DNA of 64,000 nucleotides from Haloactinopolyspora alba (GTDB lineage: Bacteria > Actinomycetota > Actinomycetes > Jiangellales > Jiangellaceae): NCBI RefSeq assembly GCF_003014555.1, contig NZ_PYGE01000015.1, forward strand, positions 1 to 64,000, written 5' to 3'. The first letter of the stretch is position 1. Every line of letters begins with the position of its first letter. The position numbers and the translations under genes are program-made. The notes under the pieces are model-generated. The model did not search any database, was not told the DNA's origin, and saw only the letters and a program-made list of their open reading frames with translations. Below, piece by piece: positions 34,838 to 43,951 of this stretch.

Positions 34838-37387
34838 CTACTCGCCGCGAAGCGTCGTCAGGACCTCTTCGAGGTCGTCCGGTTTGATCAGCACGTCACG
34901 TGCCTTGGACCCCTCGGACGGCCCCACGACACCCCGCGTCTCCATCAGGTCCATGAGCCGGCCGGCCTTGGCGAACCCGACCCGCAGCTTGCGCTGCAAC
35001 ATGGACGTCGAGCCGAACTGGGTGTTCACGACCAGCTCGACAGCCTGGCACAGCACGTCGAGATCGTCGCCGATGTCCTCGTCGACCTCACGCTTGGCCT
35101 GCTGCGGCGCGGTGACGTCCTCGCGGTAGTCCGGCTCGAGCTGCTCCTTGCAGTGCGACACGACCGCGTCGATCTCGGACTCGTTGACCCATGCGCCCTG
35201 GACCCGGATCGTCTTGCTGGCGCCCATCGGCAGGAACAGCCCGTCGCCCTGCCCGACCAGCTTCTCCGCTCCGGGCTGGTCGAGGATGACGCGCGAGTCC
35301 GCCAGCGACGACGTCGCGAACGCCAGCCGGGACGGCACGTTCGCCTTGATCAGCCCGGTGACGACGTCGACCGACGGCCGCTGGGTGGCCAGCACCAGGT
35401 GGATGCCCGCCGCACGGGCGAGCTGCGTGATGCGCACGACCGCGTCCTCGACGTCGCGCGGCGCGACCATCATCAGGTCGGCCAGCTCGTCGACGATGAC
35501 CAGCAGGTACGGGTACGGCGACAGGGTGCGCTCGCTGCCCTCCGGCGCCTTGACCTGCCCGGCGCGGACCGCCTTGTTGAAGTCGTCGATGTGCCGGAAA
35601 CCGAACTGGGCGAGGTCGTCGTAGCGCATGTCCATCTCGCGCACGACCCACTGCAGCGCCTCGGCAGCCTTCTTCGGGCTGGTGATGATCGGTGTGATCA
35701 GGTGTGGGATGCCCTCGTAGGCGGACAGTTCGACCCGCTTCGGATCGACCATGATCAGCCGGACCTCGTCCGGTGTCGCGCGCATCAGCACCGACGTGAT
35801 CATCGAGTTGACGAAGCTCGACTTACCCGAACCGGTGGCACCGGCGACCAGCAGGTGCGGCATCTTGGCGAGGTTCGTGACGACGAACCCGCCCTCGACG
35901 TCCTTGCCCAGCCCGGCGACCATCGGGTGGTGGTCCTTGCGCGCCACCGGTGAACGCAGCACGTCACCGAGGCTGACGATCTCCTTGTCGGTGTTCGGGA
36001 TCTCGATGCCGATGGCCGACTTGCCCGGGATGGGCGACAGGATCCGCACCTCGGCGCTGGCGACCGCGTACGAGATGTTCTTGCTCAGCGCCGTGACACG
36101 CTCGACCTTGACGCCCGTGCCGAGCTCGACCTCGTAGCGGGTGACCGTCGGGCCGCGGGTGTATCCGCTGACGATGGCGTCGATCTTGAACTGCTCGAAG
36201 ACGCCCATCAGGGACTCGACGATCGCATCCGACGCGGCGGAGCGCGCCTTGTGCGGGCTGCCCTGCCGCATCAGGTCACTGGACGGCAGCGCGTAGGTGA
36301 TGTCGCCGGAAAGAGCGAGCTGCTCGACGCGTTGCGGCAGCGGCGAGTGCGGCGGCGGCTCGCTGCTCGCGGCGTCGTCGCCGGACTTCTTCTTCCCCTT
36401 GCCCTTGCCGGCCCCGGCCGCCTGCGCGTCGTCCTCGGCAGCCGGCCCGGGGACCGTGGGCGTCTCGTCCTCGGCCGCCACGGCGGGCTTCTTCTTCGGC
36501 TTCTCGCGCAGCACCGGCGAGTCGTACGGCTCGTCGTCGGTGGGGTCGACCGAGGCGCTACGGCGTCGCTGCCGCTTGGTGGCGCCGGGCTGTTCGGCGG
36601 TGTCGTCGAGGCGTTCGTCACGGCGGAACCCGAGCCACGCGGCGACCCGCTCGGCCCCCGCGCTGAGCTGGTCGGTGACCTCGTAGAGCGGAATGCCGGT
36701 GACCACCAGGACCCCGAACAACGTCAGCAGCACCAACAGCGGCGCCGCCACCCACACCGTCAGCAGGTCGGCCAGGATGGTCGAGGACACGTAGCCGACG
36801 GCACCGCCGGCACGCTGCAGGGCCTCGGCGCCGTCGACGGTGCGGGGCATGCCGCCGGCGATGTGTGCCAGCCCGAGCGTGCCCAGCGCGAGACAGACCC
36901 AGCCGATGACCTGCCGCCCGCCCGGACCGTTGCGCGCGGGGTGGCGCAGTGTGCGCCAGGCCATCATGACCAGCAGGATCGGCATGACGTAGGCACCGGT
37001 GCCGATGGCACCCGCCAGCGCACCGTAGATCGCATCGTAGACGGCGCCGTCGAGCGTCCACCACACCGACGCCGCGACGATGACGGCGGTGCCGATCATC
37101 GCCAGGCCCAGCCCGTCGCGGCGCTGCTCCGCCTCCAGCCCTCGGGCGGTCTTGCCGATGCTGCGGGTGATGCCGCCGACGACGTGGGCGACGGCCATCC
37201 AGATACCGGCGATCGCCTTGCCGATGCCGCGGAAGAACTGCGACATCAGCCCCGGCGGCGGGGCCGGCGGCGGAGGCGGCGGGGTGGGTGCGGGTGCGCG
37301 GCTCTTCCGGCCGCGAGCCGGGGCACGCTTCTTGCTCGTCGTACCCGAGGAGCTTCGCGACCGAGACGGTGCTGTTCGGGTCGCCAT
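34838..37387 (-). CDS. ftsK: FtsK/SpoIIIE DNA translocase
   Basis: 849-residue septal DNA pump for chromosome segregation. A basic, Pro-rich N-terminus is followed by four to five membrane segments (about 65-215), an acidic/Pro linker, then the motor: GATGSGKSS near 516-524 and YPYLLVIVDELADLMM near 625. The C-terminal gamma winged helix (FGSTSMLQRKLRVGFAKAGR) reads KOPS-type orienting sequences. ATG at 37387 chosen; GTG at 37396 is possible and neither has a clear ribosome site. Confidence 0.94.
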   Translation of the reverse strand: MATRTAPSRSRSSSGTTSKKRAPARGRKSRAPAPTPPPPPPAPPPGLMSQFFRGIGKAIAGIWMAVAHVVGGITRSIGKTARGLEAEQRRDGLGLAMIGTAVIVAASVWWTLDGAVYDAIYGALAGAIGTGAYVMPILLVMMAWRTLRHPARNGPGGRQVIGWVCLALGTLGLAHIAGGMPRTVDGAEALQRAGGAVGYVSSTILADLLTVWVAAPLLVLLTLFGVLVVTGIPLYEVTDQLSAGAERVAAWLGFRRDERLDDTAEQPGATKRQRRRSASVDPTDDEPYDSPVLREKPKKKPAVAAEDETPTVPGPAAEDDAQAAGAGKGKGKKKSGDDAASSEPPPHSPLPQRVEQLALSGDITYALPSSDLMRQGSPHKARSAASDAIVESLMGVFEQFKIDAIVSGYTRGPTVTRYEVELGTGVKVERVTALSKNISYAVASAEVRILSPIPGKSAIGIEIPNTDKEIVSLGDVLRSPVARKDHHPMVAGLGKDVEGGFVVTNLAKMPHLLVAGATGSGKSSFVNSMITSVLMRATPDEVRLIMVDPKRVELSAYEGIPHLITPIITSPKKAAEALQWVVREMDMRYDDLAQFGFRHIDDFNKAVRAGQVKAPEGSERTLSPYPYLLVIVDELADLMMVAPRDVEDAVVRITQLARAAGIHLVLATQRPSVDVVTGLIKANVPSRLAFATSSLADSRVILDQPGAEKLVGQGDGLFLPMGASKTIRVQGAWVNESEIDAVVSHCKEQLEPDYREDVTAPQQAKREVDEDIGDDLDVLCQAVELVVNTQFGSTSMLQRKLRVGFAKAGRLMDLMETRGVVGPSEGSKARDVLIKPDDLEEVLTTLRGE

Positions 37388-37453
37388 AGTGATCACAGTA
37401 CAACCGACACACTTGCATCTTCCGTCACACGAGCCCCGGCGTGGCGGACGAGG

Positions 37454-38053
37454 TCAGCCCGACGGTCGATGGTATTCGGCGGCGCGTCGGACACGCTCGA
37501 GGTGCCGGTCCCACCACTCGGCGTCGCCGATGTCGTCGTGGTCGGCGCCGGGCCTGCCGTCGATCAGCTCGCGGACGATGTCGGCATGCCCGGCGTGCTG
37601 TGCGGTCTCGGCGACCACCCGGACGAGCAGCGAGCCGAGTGTGGTGTCCCGCCGCCCCTGCGGCCACCAGGGCACGTGTGCCGGCGCGTCCGGGCCCAGC
37701 GTCTCGACCGACTCGTCCGAGTGCTGCCAGGCGCGGCGGTACAGCGCGACCAGGTCGTCGCGGGACTCGTCGGCCGCCGCCCACATGTCCGCGCTGTCCC
37801 AGATCGACTCGTCCTCGACCCACGGCAGCCGGACCGGCGAGGGCCGGCCCACGCAGTCGCCGAGATACCCCAGCTCGACCCCGGCCAGATGCTTGACCAG
37901 CCCGATCAGGTTGGTGGCGGTGGGCGTCATGGGCCGGCGCACGTCGTACTCGGACAGCCCGTCGAGCGATGCGAGCACGCCGTCACGCGCCTGTTGAAGA
38001 TAGCGGTGCAGGTCATCGGTGATTGTCGGCTGCTGGGCCGGTCCGTCGGTCAT
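37454..38053 (-). CDS. DinB/DUF664-family protein
   Basis: 199 residues of the four-helix DinB-like fold: ITDDLHRYLQQARDGVLASL, NLIGLVKHLAGVELGYLGDC and VRVVAETAQHAGHADIVREL. The putative metal-binding His residues fall in KHLAGVE and QHAGHADI. Actinobacterial relatives include mycothiol-dependent enzymes, but this member cannot be assigned to a reaction. Confidence 0.82.
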   Translation of the reverse strand: MTDGPAQQPTITDDLHRYLQQARDGVLASLDGLSEYDVRRPMTPTATNLIGLVKHLAGVELGYLGDCVGRPSPVRLPWVEDESIWDSADMWAAADESRDDLVALYRRAWQHSDESVETLGPDAPAHVPWWPQGRRDTTLGSLLVRVVAETAQHAGHADIVRELIDGRPGADHDDIGDAEWWDRHLERVRRAAEYHRPSG

Positions 38054-38155
38054 GGCACGCACGCTAGACCACGGCACCGACAACGTCGCCGTTCCCGCCT
38101 TCACCGGCATACTGGTCGGCGTGCATCGGTGCCCGCGACGGACGGAGACACGGCG

Positions 38156-39169
38156 ATGAGCGGCGGGGACGACGAACGCGACGGTGTGCGGCTCACCAAC
38201 CTCGACCAGCCGCTGTTCGACGGGGCCGAGGCCACCAAGCGCGACCTCGTCGACTACCTGGACGCGCTGCACGAGCGGATGCTCGCCGAGCTGCGCGGGC
38301 GGCCGCTGACGGTGCAGCGGGTGTTGCGCGGGCAGCAGCCGTTCATGCAGAAGAACCTGCCGAAGTACGCGCCGTCGTGGATCCCGACCGTGCGGCTGTG
38401 GGCGGAGACGTCCAAGCGCGAGGTCGCCTATCCGTTGTGCGACGACCGACGCACGCTGCTGTGGTTCGCCAACCAGCGCGCCGTGGAGTACCACCCCACG
38501 CTGGTCCGCGCCGACGGCTGGCAGTACCCGACCCATCTCGTGCTGGATCTCGATCCGCCGCGTCCCGACGCGTTCGGCCAGGTCGTGCGGGCCGCACGGC
38601 TGGTCCGGCAGGCGCTGGCCGCCGCCGGCCTCGACGGTGCCGTCAAGACCAGCGGCGCGAAGGGCGTGCACGTGTTCGTGCCGCTCGAACCGGATGTGCC
38701 CGCCGACGACGTCGCCGCCGCGACCCGCGCGCTCGCGGCCCGGGCCGAGCGCATCGACCCTGCCGTCGCCACCACGGCGTTCATCCGCGCCGACCGCGCG
38801 GACAAGGTCTTCCTCGACTCCACCCGCGCCGGCGGCGCCACCGTCGTCGCGGCCTACAGCCCTCGGGCGCGTCCCGGCACACCGGTGTCGTTCCCGGTGG
38901 CCTGGGACGACCTCGACGACGTCGACCCGGCGGAGTTCACGCTGCGCACCGCGCTCGCACGGCTCGGTGACGAGGACCCGTGGGCCGAGCGGATGCCCGC
39001 GCCGCAGCGGCTCGGCTCCGACCTGGTCGAGGAGGGACACGCCATCCCGGTCGCACGGGTGCAGGCGATGCACGAGGGCAAACGACGCGCCCGCGCCCGC
39101 CGCGCCGCCGAAGCAGAGGCTGAGGCCGAGGCAGAGCCAGAGGCAGTGGCAGAGACCGAGACGACGTGA
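38156..39169 (+). CDS. LigD-type DNA polymerase/primase domain protein
   Basis: 337-residue stand-alone archaeo-eukaryotic primase-type polymerase domain, as in LigD of bacterial end joining. Visible blocks: NLDQPLFDGAEATKRDLVDY, QKNLPKYAPSWIPTV, catalytic HLVLDLDPP with D131 and D133, and VKTSGAKGVHVFVPL. No ligase or nuclease domain is fused and no ku gene is adjacent. The C-terminus ends in an Ala/Glu repeat (AEAEAEAEPEAVAETETT). GGAG precedes the ATG. Confidence 0.88.
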   Translation: MSGGDDERDGVRLTNLDQPLFDGAEATKRDLVDYLDALHERMLAELRGRPLTVQRVLRGQQPFMQKNLPKYAPSWIPTVRLWAETSKREVAYPLCDDRRTLLWFANQRAVEYHPTLVRADGWQYPTHLVLDLDPPRPDAFGQVVRAARLVRQALAAAGLDGAVKTSGAKGVHVFVPLEPDVPADDVAAATRALAARAERIDPAVATTAFIRADRADKVFLDSTRAGGATVVAAYSPRARPGTPVSFPVAWDDLDDVDPAEFTLRTALARLGDEDPWAERMPAPQRLGSDLVEEGHAIPVARVQAMHEGKRRARARRAAEAEAEAEAEPEAVAETETT

Positions 39170-39176
39170 CGCCGAT

Positions 39177-39239
39177 CCGTCGCATCCCTGGACGCGTCCG
39201 TCGCATCCCTGGGCGCGTCCGTCGCATCCCTGGGCGCGT
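39177..39239. repeat. Three tandem copies of a 21-bp unit
   Basis: Units 39177-39197, 39198-39218 and 39219-39239 follow CCGTCGCATCCCTGG(A/G)CGCGT. The first has A where the other two have G. It starts just after the polymerase gene stop, in a convergent gap. Confidence 0.85.
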
Positions 39240-39242
39240 GAC

Positions 39243-39406
39243 GATCAGGTGACACGACGACCGGCGGGAAGCACCGAGCGTCACCTGATCATCCGCCGTC
39301 CACGATGCAGACATGATCAGGTGCCGACGTGCCACGTCCCTCGTGCTCCGGCGTCACCTGATCGCCGTCGCGCTGATGATCAGGTGACGAAATGGTGATC
39401 AGGTGA
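39243..39406. repeat. Array of six GATCAGGTGA elements between convergent genes
   Basis: Copies at 39243-39252 (+), 39281-39290 (-), 39315-39323 (+, 9 of 10), 39354-39363 (-), 39378-39387 (+) and 39397-39406 (+). Neighbouring opposite copies form hairpins: 11-bp arms at 39243-39253/39280-39290, and 12-bp arms CGTCACCTGATC/GATCAGGTGACG at 39352-39363/39378-39389 with a 14-nt loop. Probably a bidirectional terminator, with more copies than that needs. Confidence 0.75.
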
Positions 39407-39430
39407 ACCGCACCGACAGACCGAGCCCGG

Positions 39431-41119
39431 TCAGGACTCCACGACCACCGGGATGATCATCGGCCGGCGCTTCAGCCGGCCTCCGACCCACCGGCCGATG
39501 GTGCGTCGCAGCGTCTGCTGCAGCTGATACGAGTCGGACGTGCCGCTCTCGGCAGCCTGTTCGACCGCGGTCACCAGCTCCGGCCGGATCTCGTCGAACA
39601 CACTGTCGTCCTCCGCGAACCCGCGGGCGTGGATCTCGGGGCCGCCGGTGACCTTGCCGGTCACCGAGTCGACCACGACCACCACCGAGATGAAGCCCTC
39701 TTCGCCGAGGATCCGCCGGTCCTTCAGCGACGCCTCGGCCACACCGCCCACGTTGGAGCCGTCGACGTACACGTAGCCGCAGGGCACGGCGCCGACGATC
39801 TCGGCCCGGCCGTCCGCGAGGTCGACCACGACGCCGTCCTCGGCCAGCGCCACCCGCTCGCGCGGCACGCCGGACCTCACCGCGACCTGGGCGTTGGCGT
39901 ACAGGTGCCGGGTCTCGCCGTGGATCGGCATCACGTTGCGCGGCTTGACCAGGTTGTACGCGTACAGGAGCTCGCCGGCGGCGGCGTGCCCGGAGGTGTG
40001 CACCTCGGCGTTGCCCTTGTGCACCACGGTGGCGCCCTCGCGGGTGAGGCCGTTGATGACGCGGGACACGGCGTTCTCGTTCCCCGGGATCAGCGACGAC
40101 GCGAGCACCACGACGTCGCCCTCCTCGACCCGGATCGCCGGATGGTCGCGGTTCGCGATGCGCGACAGCGCCGCCATCGGCTCGCCCTGTGAGCCCGTGG
40201 ACATCAGGACGACGTTCTCCGGCGGGAGGTCGTCGATGCTCTTGAGGTCGACCAGGGTTCCGCCGGGCACGTCGAGGTAGCCGAGGTCGCGCGCGATGCC
40301 CATGTTGCGCACCATCGACCGGCCGACGAAGGCGACCTTGCGCCCGTGCGCGACGGCCACGTCGAGGACCTGCTGGACGCGGTGGACGTGGCTGGCGAAC
40401 GACGCGACCACGACCCGGCGCGGCGCCCGCGCGAAGATCCCCTCGAGCACCGTGGCGATGTCGCGCTCGTGCGGAGTGAACCCCGGCACCTCCGCGTTGG
40501 TGGAGTCGACCATGAACAGGTCGACGCCGGCGTCACCGAGGCGGGCGAACCCGTTCAGGTCGGTCAGCCGCCCGTCCAGGGGCAGCTGGTCCATCTTGAA
40601 GTCACCGGTGTGCAGCACCACCCCCGCCGGGCTGCGCAGGGCGAGCGCCAGCCCGTCCGGGATGGAGTGGTTGACGGCGAGGAACTCGACGTCGAACGGG
40701 CCGAACGTCTCACGCTCCCCCTCACGGACCTGCAGCTGATACGCGTCGAGGCGGTGCTCGCGCAGCTTCGCCTCGACGATCGCGAGCGTCAGCCGCGACC
40801 CCACGACCGGGATGTCCGGCTTCTCGCGCAGCAGGAACGGCACGCCGCCGATGTGGTCCTCGTGCCCGTGCGTGAGCACGATGGCCTCGACGTCGTCCAG
40901 CCGGTCCCGGATGTACTCGAAGTCCGGCAGGATCAGGTCGACGCCGGGCTGATGGTCCTCGGGGAACAGCACACCGCAGTCGACGATCAGCAGCCGCCCC
41001 GCGTACTCGTAGACGGTCATGTTCCGTCCGACCTCGCCGAGACCGCCCAGCGGCACCACCCGCAGGGTGTCGTCGTCGAGCTCGGGAGGTGCGGTGAGCT
41101 CTGGGTGCGGGTGGCTCAT
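39431..41119 (-). CDS. rnj: Ribonuclease J
   Basis: 562-residue metallo-beta-lactamase/beta-CASP ribonuclease acting in RNA processing and decay. Zn motif HGHEDH at 84-89, VNHSIPDGLAL, LHTGDFKMD, and beta-CASP blocks MVDSTNAEVPG, SFASHVHRVQQ and STGSQGEPMAALSRI, then HTSGHAAAGEL. The C-terminal domain is complete (ending MIIPVVVES). ATG overlaps the dapA stop, so the two are co-transcribed. Confidence 0.95.
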   Translation of the reverse strand: MSHPHPELTAPPELDDDTLRVVPLGGLGEVGRNMTVYEYAGRLLIVDCGVLFPEDHQPGVDLILPDFEYIRDRLDDVEAIVLTHGHEDHIGGVPFLLREKPDIPVVGSRLTLAIVEAKLREHRLDAYQLQVREGERETFGPFDVEFLAVNHSIPDGLALALRSPAGVVLHTGDFKMDQLPLDGRLTDLNGFARLGDAGVDLFMVDSTNAEVPGFTPHERDIATVLEGIFARAPRRVVVASFASHVHRVQQVLDVAVAHGRKVAFVGRSMVRNMGIARDLGYLDVPGGTLVDLKSIDDLPPENVVLMSTGSQGEPMAALSRIANRDHPAIRVEEGDVVVLASSLIPGNENAVSRVINGLTREGATVVHKGNAEVHTSGHAAAGELLYAYNLVKPRNVMPIHGETRHLYANAQVAVRSGVPRERVALAEDGVVVDLADGRAEIVGAVPCGYVYVDGSNVGGVAEASLKDRRILGEEGFISVVVVVDSVTGKVTGGPEIHARGFAEDDSVFDEIRPELVTAVEQAAESGTSDSYQLQQTLRRTIGRWVGGRLKRRPMIIPVVVES

Positions 41120-42048
41120 ACCAGGCCCGCCTCGGCGAGGTCGGCGCGCAGCAACGCGACCTGCTCGTCGGTGGCGGGCACCAGTGGCGAGCGCACGGTG
41201 CGGTTGTCGGTGACACCGCGCAGCTGGATGGCGGCCTTGGCCATGATGGCTCCTTGGGTTCGGGTCATGATGCCGCGCACGGCGGGGATCAGGCGACGGT
41301 GCAGGCGCAGTGCCCGAGGCAGGTCGCCGGAGTCGACGGCCCGGATCATCTCGGCGTACTCGCGCGCCGCGGCGTGCGCGACGACGCTGACGAACCCGAC
41401 GGCACCGTGGGTCAGCAGAGCGAGGTTCAACGCGTCGTCGCCGCAGTAGTAGGCGAGCCCGGTCCGGGACATGACCTCCGACGACGCGAACACGTCACCT
41501 TTCGCGTCCTTGACCGCCACGATCCGCTCGTGCTCGGCCAACCGCAGCATCGTATCGGTCGCGATGGGCACGCCGGTACGGGCGGGGATGTCGTAGAGCA
41601 TGATCGGCAGGTCGGTGGCCGTGGCGACCGCGACGAAGTGCTGGTACAGGCCCTCCTGCGGCGGCTTGCTGTAGTACGGCGTGACGACCAGCAGCCCGTG
41701 CGCACCCGCTTTCTCGGCGGCTTGGGCCAGCTCGCTGGTGTGGCGGGTGTCGTACGTGCCGACGCCGGCGACGACGTGCGCGCGCGTACCGACCGCCTCG
41801 AGGACGGTGCGCAGCACCGCGTCCTTCTCGACGTCGGAGGTGGTCGGGCTCTCGCCCGTGGTGCCGCTGACGACGATGCCGTCGCATCCGTCGTCGACGA
41901 GCTTCTCCGCGAGCGCCGCCGTCGCCTTCAGGTCGAGTCCGGCGTCGTCGGTCAGCGGCGTGACCATCGCCGTGAGCGCGCGGCCGAACGGCGCCGACGC
42001 CGGCGCCCCGGTGGTCGCGGCGGCAATGGTGAACAGCTCGTCGGGCAT
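41116..42048 (-). CDS. dapA: 4-hydroxy-tetrahydrodipicolinate synthase
   Basis: 310-residue lysine/diaminopimelate pathway enzyme condensing pyruvate with aspartate semialdehyde. SGTTGESPT at 61-69, catalytic Tyr in MLYDIPARTG (about 152) and Schiff-base Lys in VAVKDAKGD (about K180). A ~20-residue N-terminal extension precedes the barrel. It is operonic with RNase J, the usual actinobacterial arrangement. Confidence 0.94.
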   Translation of the reverse strand: MPDELFTIAAATTGAPASAPFGRALTAMVTPLTDDAGLDLKATAALAEKLVDDGCDGIVVSGTTGESPTTSDVEKDAVLRTVLEAVGTRAHVVAGVGTYDTRHTSELAQAAEKAGAHGLLVVTPYYSKPPQEGLYQHFVAVATATDLPIMLYDIPARTGVPIATDTMLRLAEHERIVAVKDAKGDVFASSEVMSRTGLAYYCGDDALNLALLTHGAVGFVSVVAHAAAREYAEMIRAVDSGDLPRALRLHRRLIPAVRGIMTRTQGAIMAKAAIQLRGVTDNRTVRSPLVPATDEQVALLRADLAEAGLV

Positions 42049-42078
42049 GGGGCAAGGGTATCGTGGCGCATCCTGTGA

Positions 42079-43221
42079 CTACGACGTCGCCGCCGCGGCC
42101 GCGGCCCGTGTCTCGGACACCGACGCCAGCACCTCGGCGCGCCAGAGCGCCGCGTGTGGCCCGGCCGCGCCGTGCTCGATCCGGGCGGTAACGAACGCGA
42201 GCTCGGTGACGGCCACCTGGTACGCCCGGACCGCCCGCGCGGCTCGGCGGCCGTGGCCCGCACGTGCCGACCGGACCCAGCGGCGCCGGCTGCGCAGCGT
42301 CGACAGCAGATCCGCCTCGTACCAGGGAACCCATCCGGCGGCGACCAGCCCGCCCAGCTGTGCGGCGACGGTACGCCGTTCGCGCCGGCGCTGCCACAGC
42401 GCCAGGCCGAGCATCGCCGCGAAGACCGGCACCATGAACACCACGTAGACCAGGAAGAAGTCGGCGCCGTCGTCCCACAACGCCGACGCGTTCCACAGCG
42501 CGTGCAGCCCGACCGCGAGCAGGTAGCCCAGCAGCGGCAACAGCCGGCGCGCCCGTCTCCGCCGTCTCGCGGCCATGCCGACGGCCACCCCGATGAACAC
42601 CGTGAACAGCGGATGCGCGAACGGGGACATCAGGCCGCGCACCACGAACACGGCGTACCCGTCGGCCGCGTCGGCGTCGAACGCCCGGGCGAGGTAGAGG
42701 ATGTTCTCGACGAACGCGAAACCGGCCGCGACCAGGCCCGCGTACACGATCCCGTCCACGGCGCCGTCGAGCTCGCGGCGGCGCCACACCAGCATGGCCA
42801 CCAGGAACGCGCCCTTGAACGCCTCCTCGCTGAGCGGTGCGGACACGACCGACGAGGTGACGTCACCGTAGGCGACGGCGACCACGGAGTTGACGGTCAC
42901 CGCTCCGAGCGTCGCGCCGCCCGCACCCCACAGGAACGCCGCGATCAACGTCCGTCCCGGCTCCGGCTCCCACCGGTCCAGCCACAGGAACGCGCCCACC
43001 ACCAGCACGACCGGCACCAGGGCCAGCACGGTCGCCGTGGCGACCGCACCGTCGGACAGGTCACCGGCACCGAGGCCGACCACGACCAGCGCGCACGAAG
43101 CGGCGACCACGAGCCCGACGACGGGCCACAGCACCCGGCTGCGCTGCTGCCGGCTCCACGGCCGGTGCCGCACGAGTTCCGGCGTGCCGGTGTCCGGCTC
43201 GGACCGCTCCCCCGCCGTCAT
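42079..43221 (-). CDS. PrsW-family intramembrane metalloprotease
   Basis: 380 residues, eight or more membrane segments. The family motifs are APLSEEAFKGAFLV (Glu-Glu and Lys), FAFVENILYLAR and the His in MSPFAHPLFTVFIG. PrsW-type proteases cleave membrane-bound anti-sigma factors or related targets, but the substrate here is unknown. The C-terminal ~100 residues form a soluble basic domain (RRRRWVRSARAGH). Confidence 0.85.
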   Translation of the reverse strand: MTAGERSEPDTGTPELVRHRPWSRQQRSRVLWPVVGLVVAASCALVVVGLGAGDLSDGAVATATVLALVPVVLVVGAFLWLDRWEPEPGRTLIAAFLWGAGGATLGAVTVNSVVAVAYGDVTSSVVSAPLSEEAFKGAFLVAMLVWRRRELDGAVDGIVYAGLVAAGFAFVENILYLARAFDADAADGYAVFVVRGLMSPFAHPLFTVFIGVAVGMAARRRRRARRLLPLLGYLLAVGLHALWNASALWDDGADFFLVYVVFMVPVFAAMLGLALWQRRRERRTVAAQLGGLVAAGWVPWYEADLLSTLRSRRRWVRSARAGHGRRAARAVRAYQVAVTELAFVTARIEHGAAGPHAALWRAEVLASVSETRAAAAAATS

Positions 43222-43234
43222 GGTTCCGGTCGGG

Positions 43235-43870
43235 TCAGGTGGCCGGGAGGCTCAGGCGCAACGGCCCCGCGCCGTCGACGCGCAGCTGTGACGGCGACGA
43301 CACGTGCAGGTCGGCGTCGAGCTTCGCGGCGGGATAGTTCGACGTCACCGCGACCACGCCCATACCGGCCGCCCGGGCGGCGGCGATGCCGCTCGGCGCG
43401 TCCTCCAGGACGACGCACCGTTCCGGCTCGACACCCAGCCGGGCGGCTCCGAGCAGGAACGGCTCCGGATGCGGCTTGCCGTGGGCGATGTCGTCAGCGG
43501 TCACGAGCACGCCCGGGCTCGGCACCCCGGACGCGGCGATACGCGCCCGCGCCAGGCGTGCGTGCCCGGACGTCACGATCGCCCACGCGGCCGACGGCAG
43601 CGCGGCGAGCCAGTCGGGGACGCCGCCCATCGCGCGGACCGTACCGGCGTCATCGACCTCCAGTTCGTCGATACGCGCGAGGGCCTCGGCGACCCGGTCG
43701 GCCGGCACGAGGTCGGCCACGATCGCCGCCGACGTCCGGCCGTGCGCCTCCGCCAGCAGCGCCGGGTCGACCCGGAACTCCTCCGTCCAGCGCAGCCAGC
43801 TCCGCGTGATCGACTCGCTGGAGTCGACAAGCGTGCCGTCGAGGTCGAGCAGCAGTGCCTCAGCAGTCAT
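43235..43870 (-). CDS. HAD-family phosphatase (beta-phosphoglucomutase-like)
   Basis: 211 residues. Motif I LLLDLDGTLVDS with nucleophile D9 and D11, motif II AIVTSGHA, motif III and the acidic pair in KPHPEPFLLGA and VVLEDAPSGIAAARAAGM. The cap after motif I is typical of sugar-phosphate phosphatases. Start MTAEALLLDL at 43870 is preferred over an upstream in-frame ATG at 43933. It lies 13 bp before the PrsW gene. Confidence 0.88.
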   Translation of the reverse strand: MTAEALLLDLDGTLVDSSESITRSWLRWTEEFRVDPALLAEAHGRTSAAIVADLVPADRVAEALARIDELEVDDAGTVRAMGGVPDWLAALPSAAWAIVTSGHARLARARIAASGVPSPGVLVTADDIAHGKPHPEPFLLGAARLGVEPERCVVLEDAPSGIAAARAAGMGVVAVTSNYPAAKLDADLHVSSPSQLRVDGAGPLRLSLPAT

Positions 43871-43951
43871 CGTCGTCACGCCCTCGACCATACGATGTGG
43901 TGGCGTGGGCGATGAGGTCCCGCCCTCGCCCACGACCCGGAGAAGTGGCGG

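Noticed and set aside
39177-39239. Possible CRISPR array
   Set aside because: The 21-bp units are directly tandem with no unique spacers, only three copies, and no cas genes are nearby.
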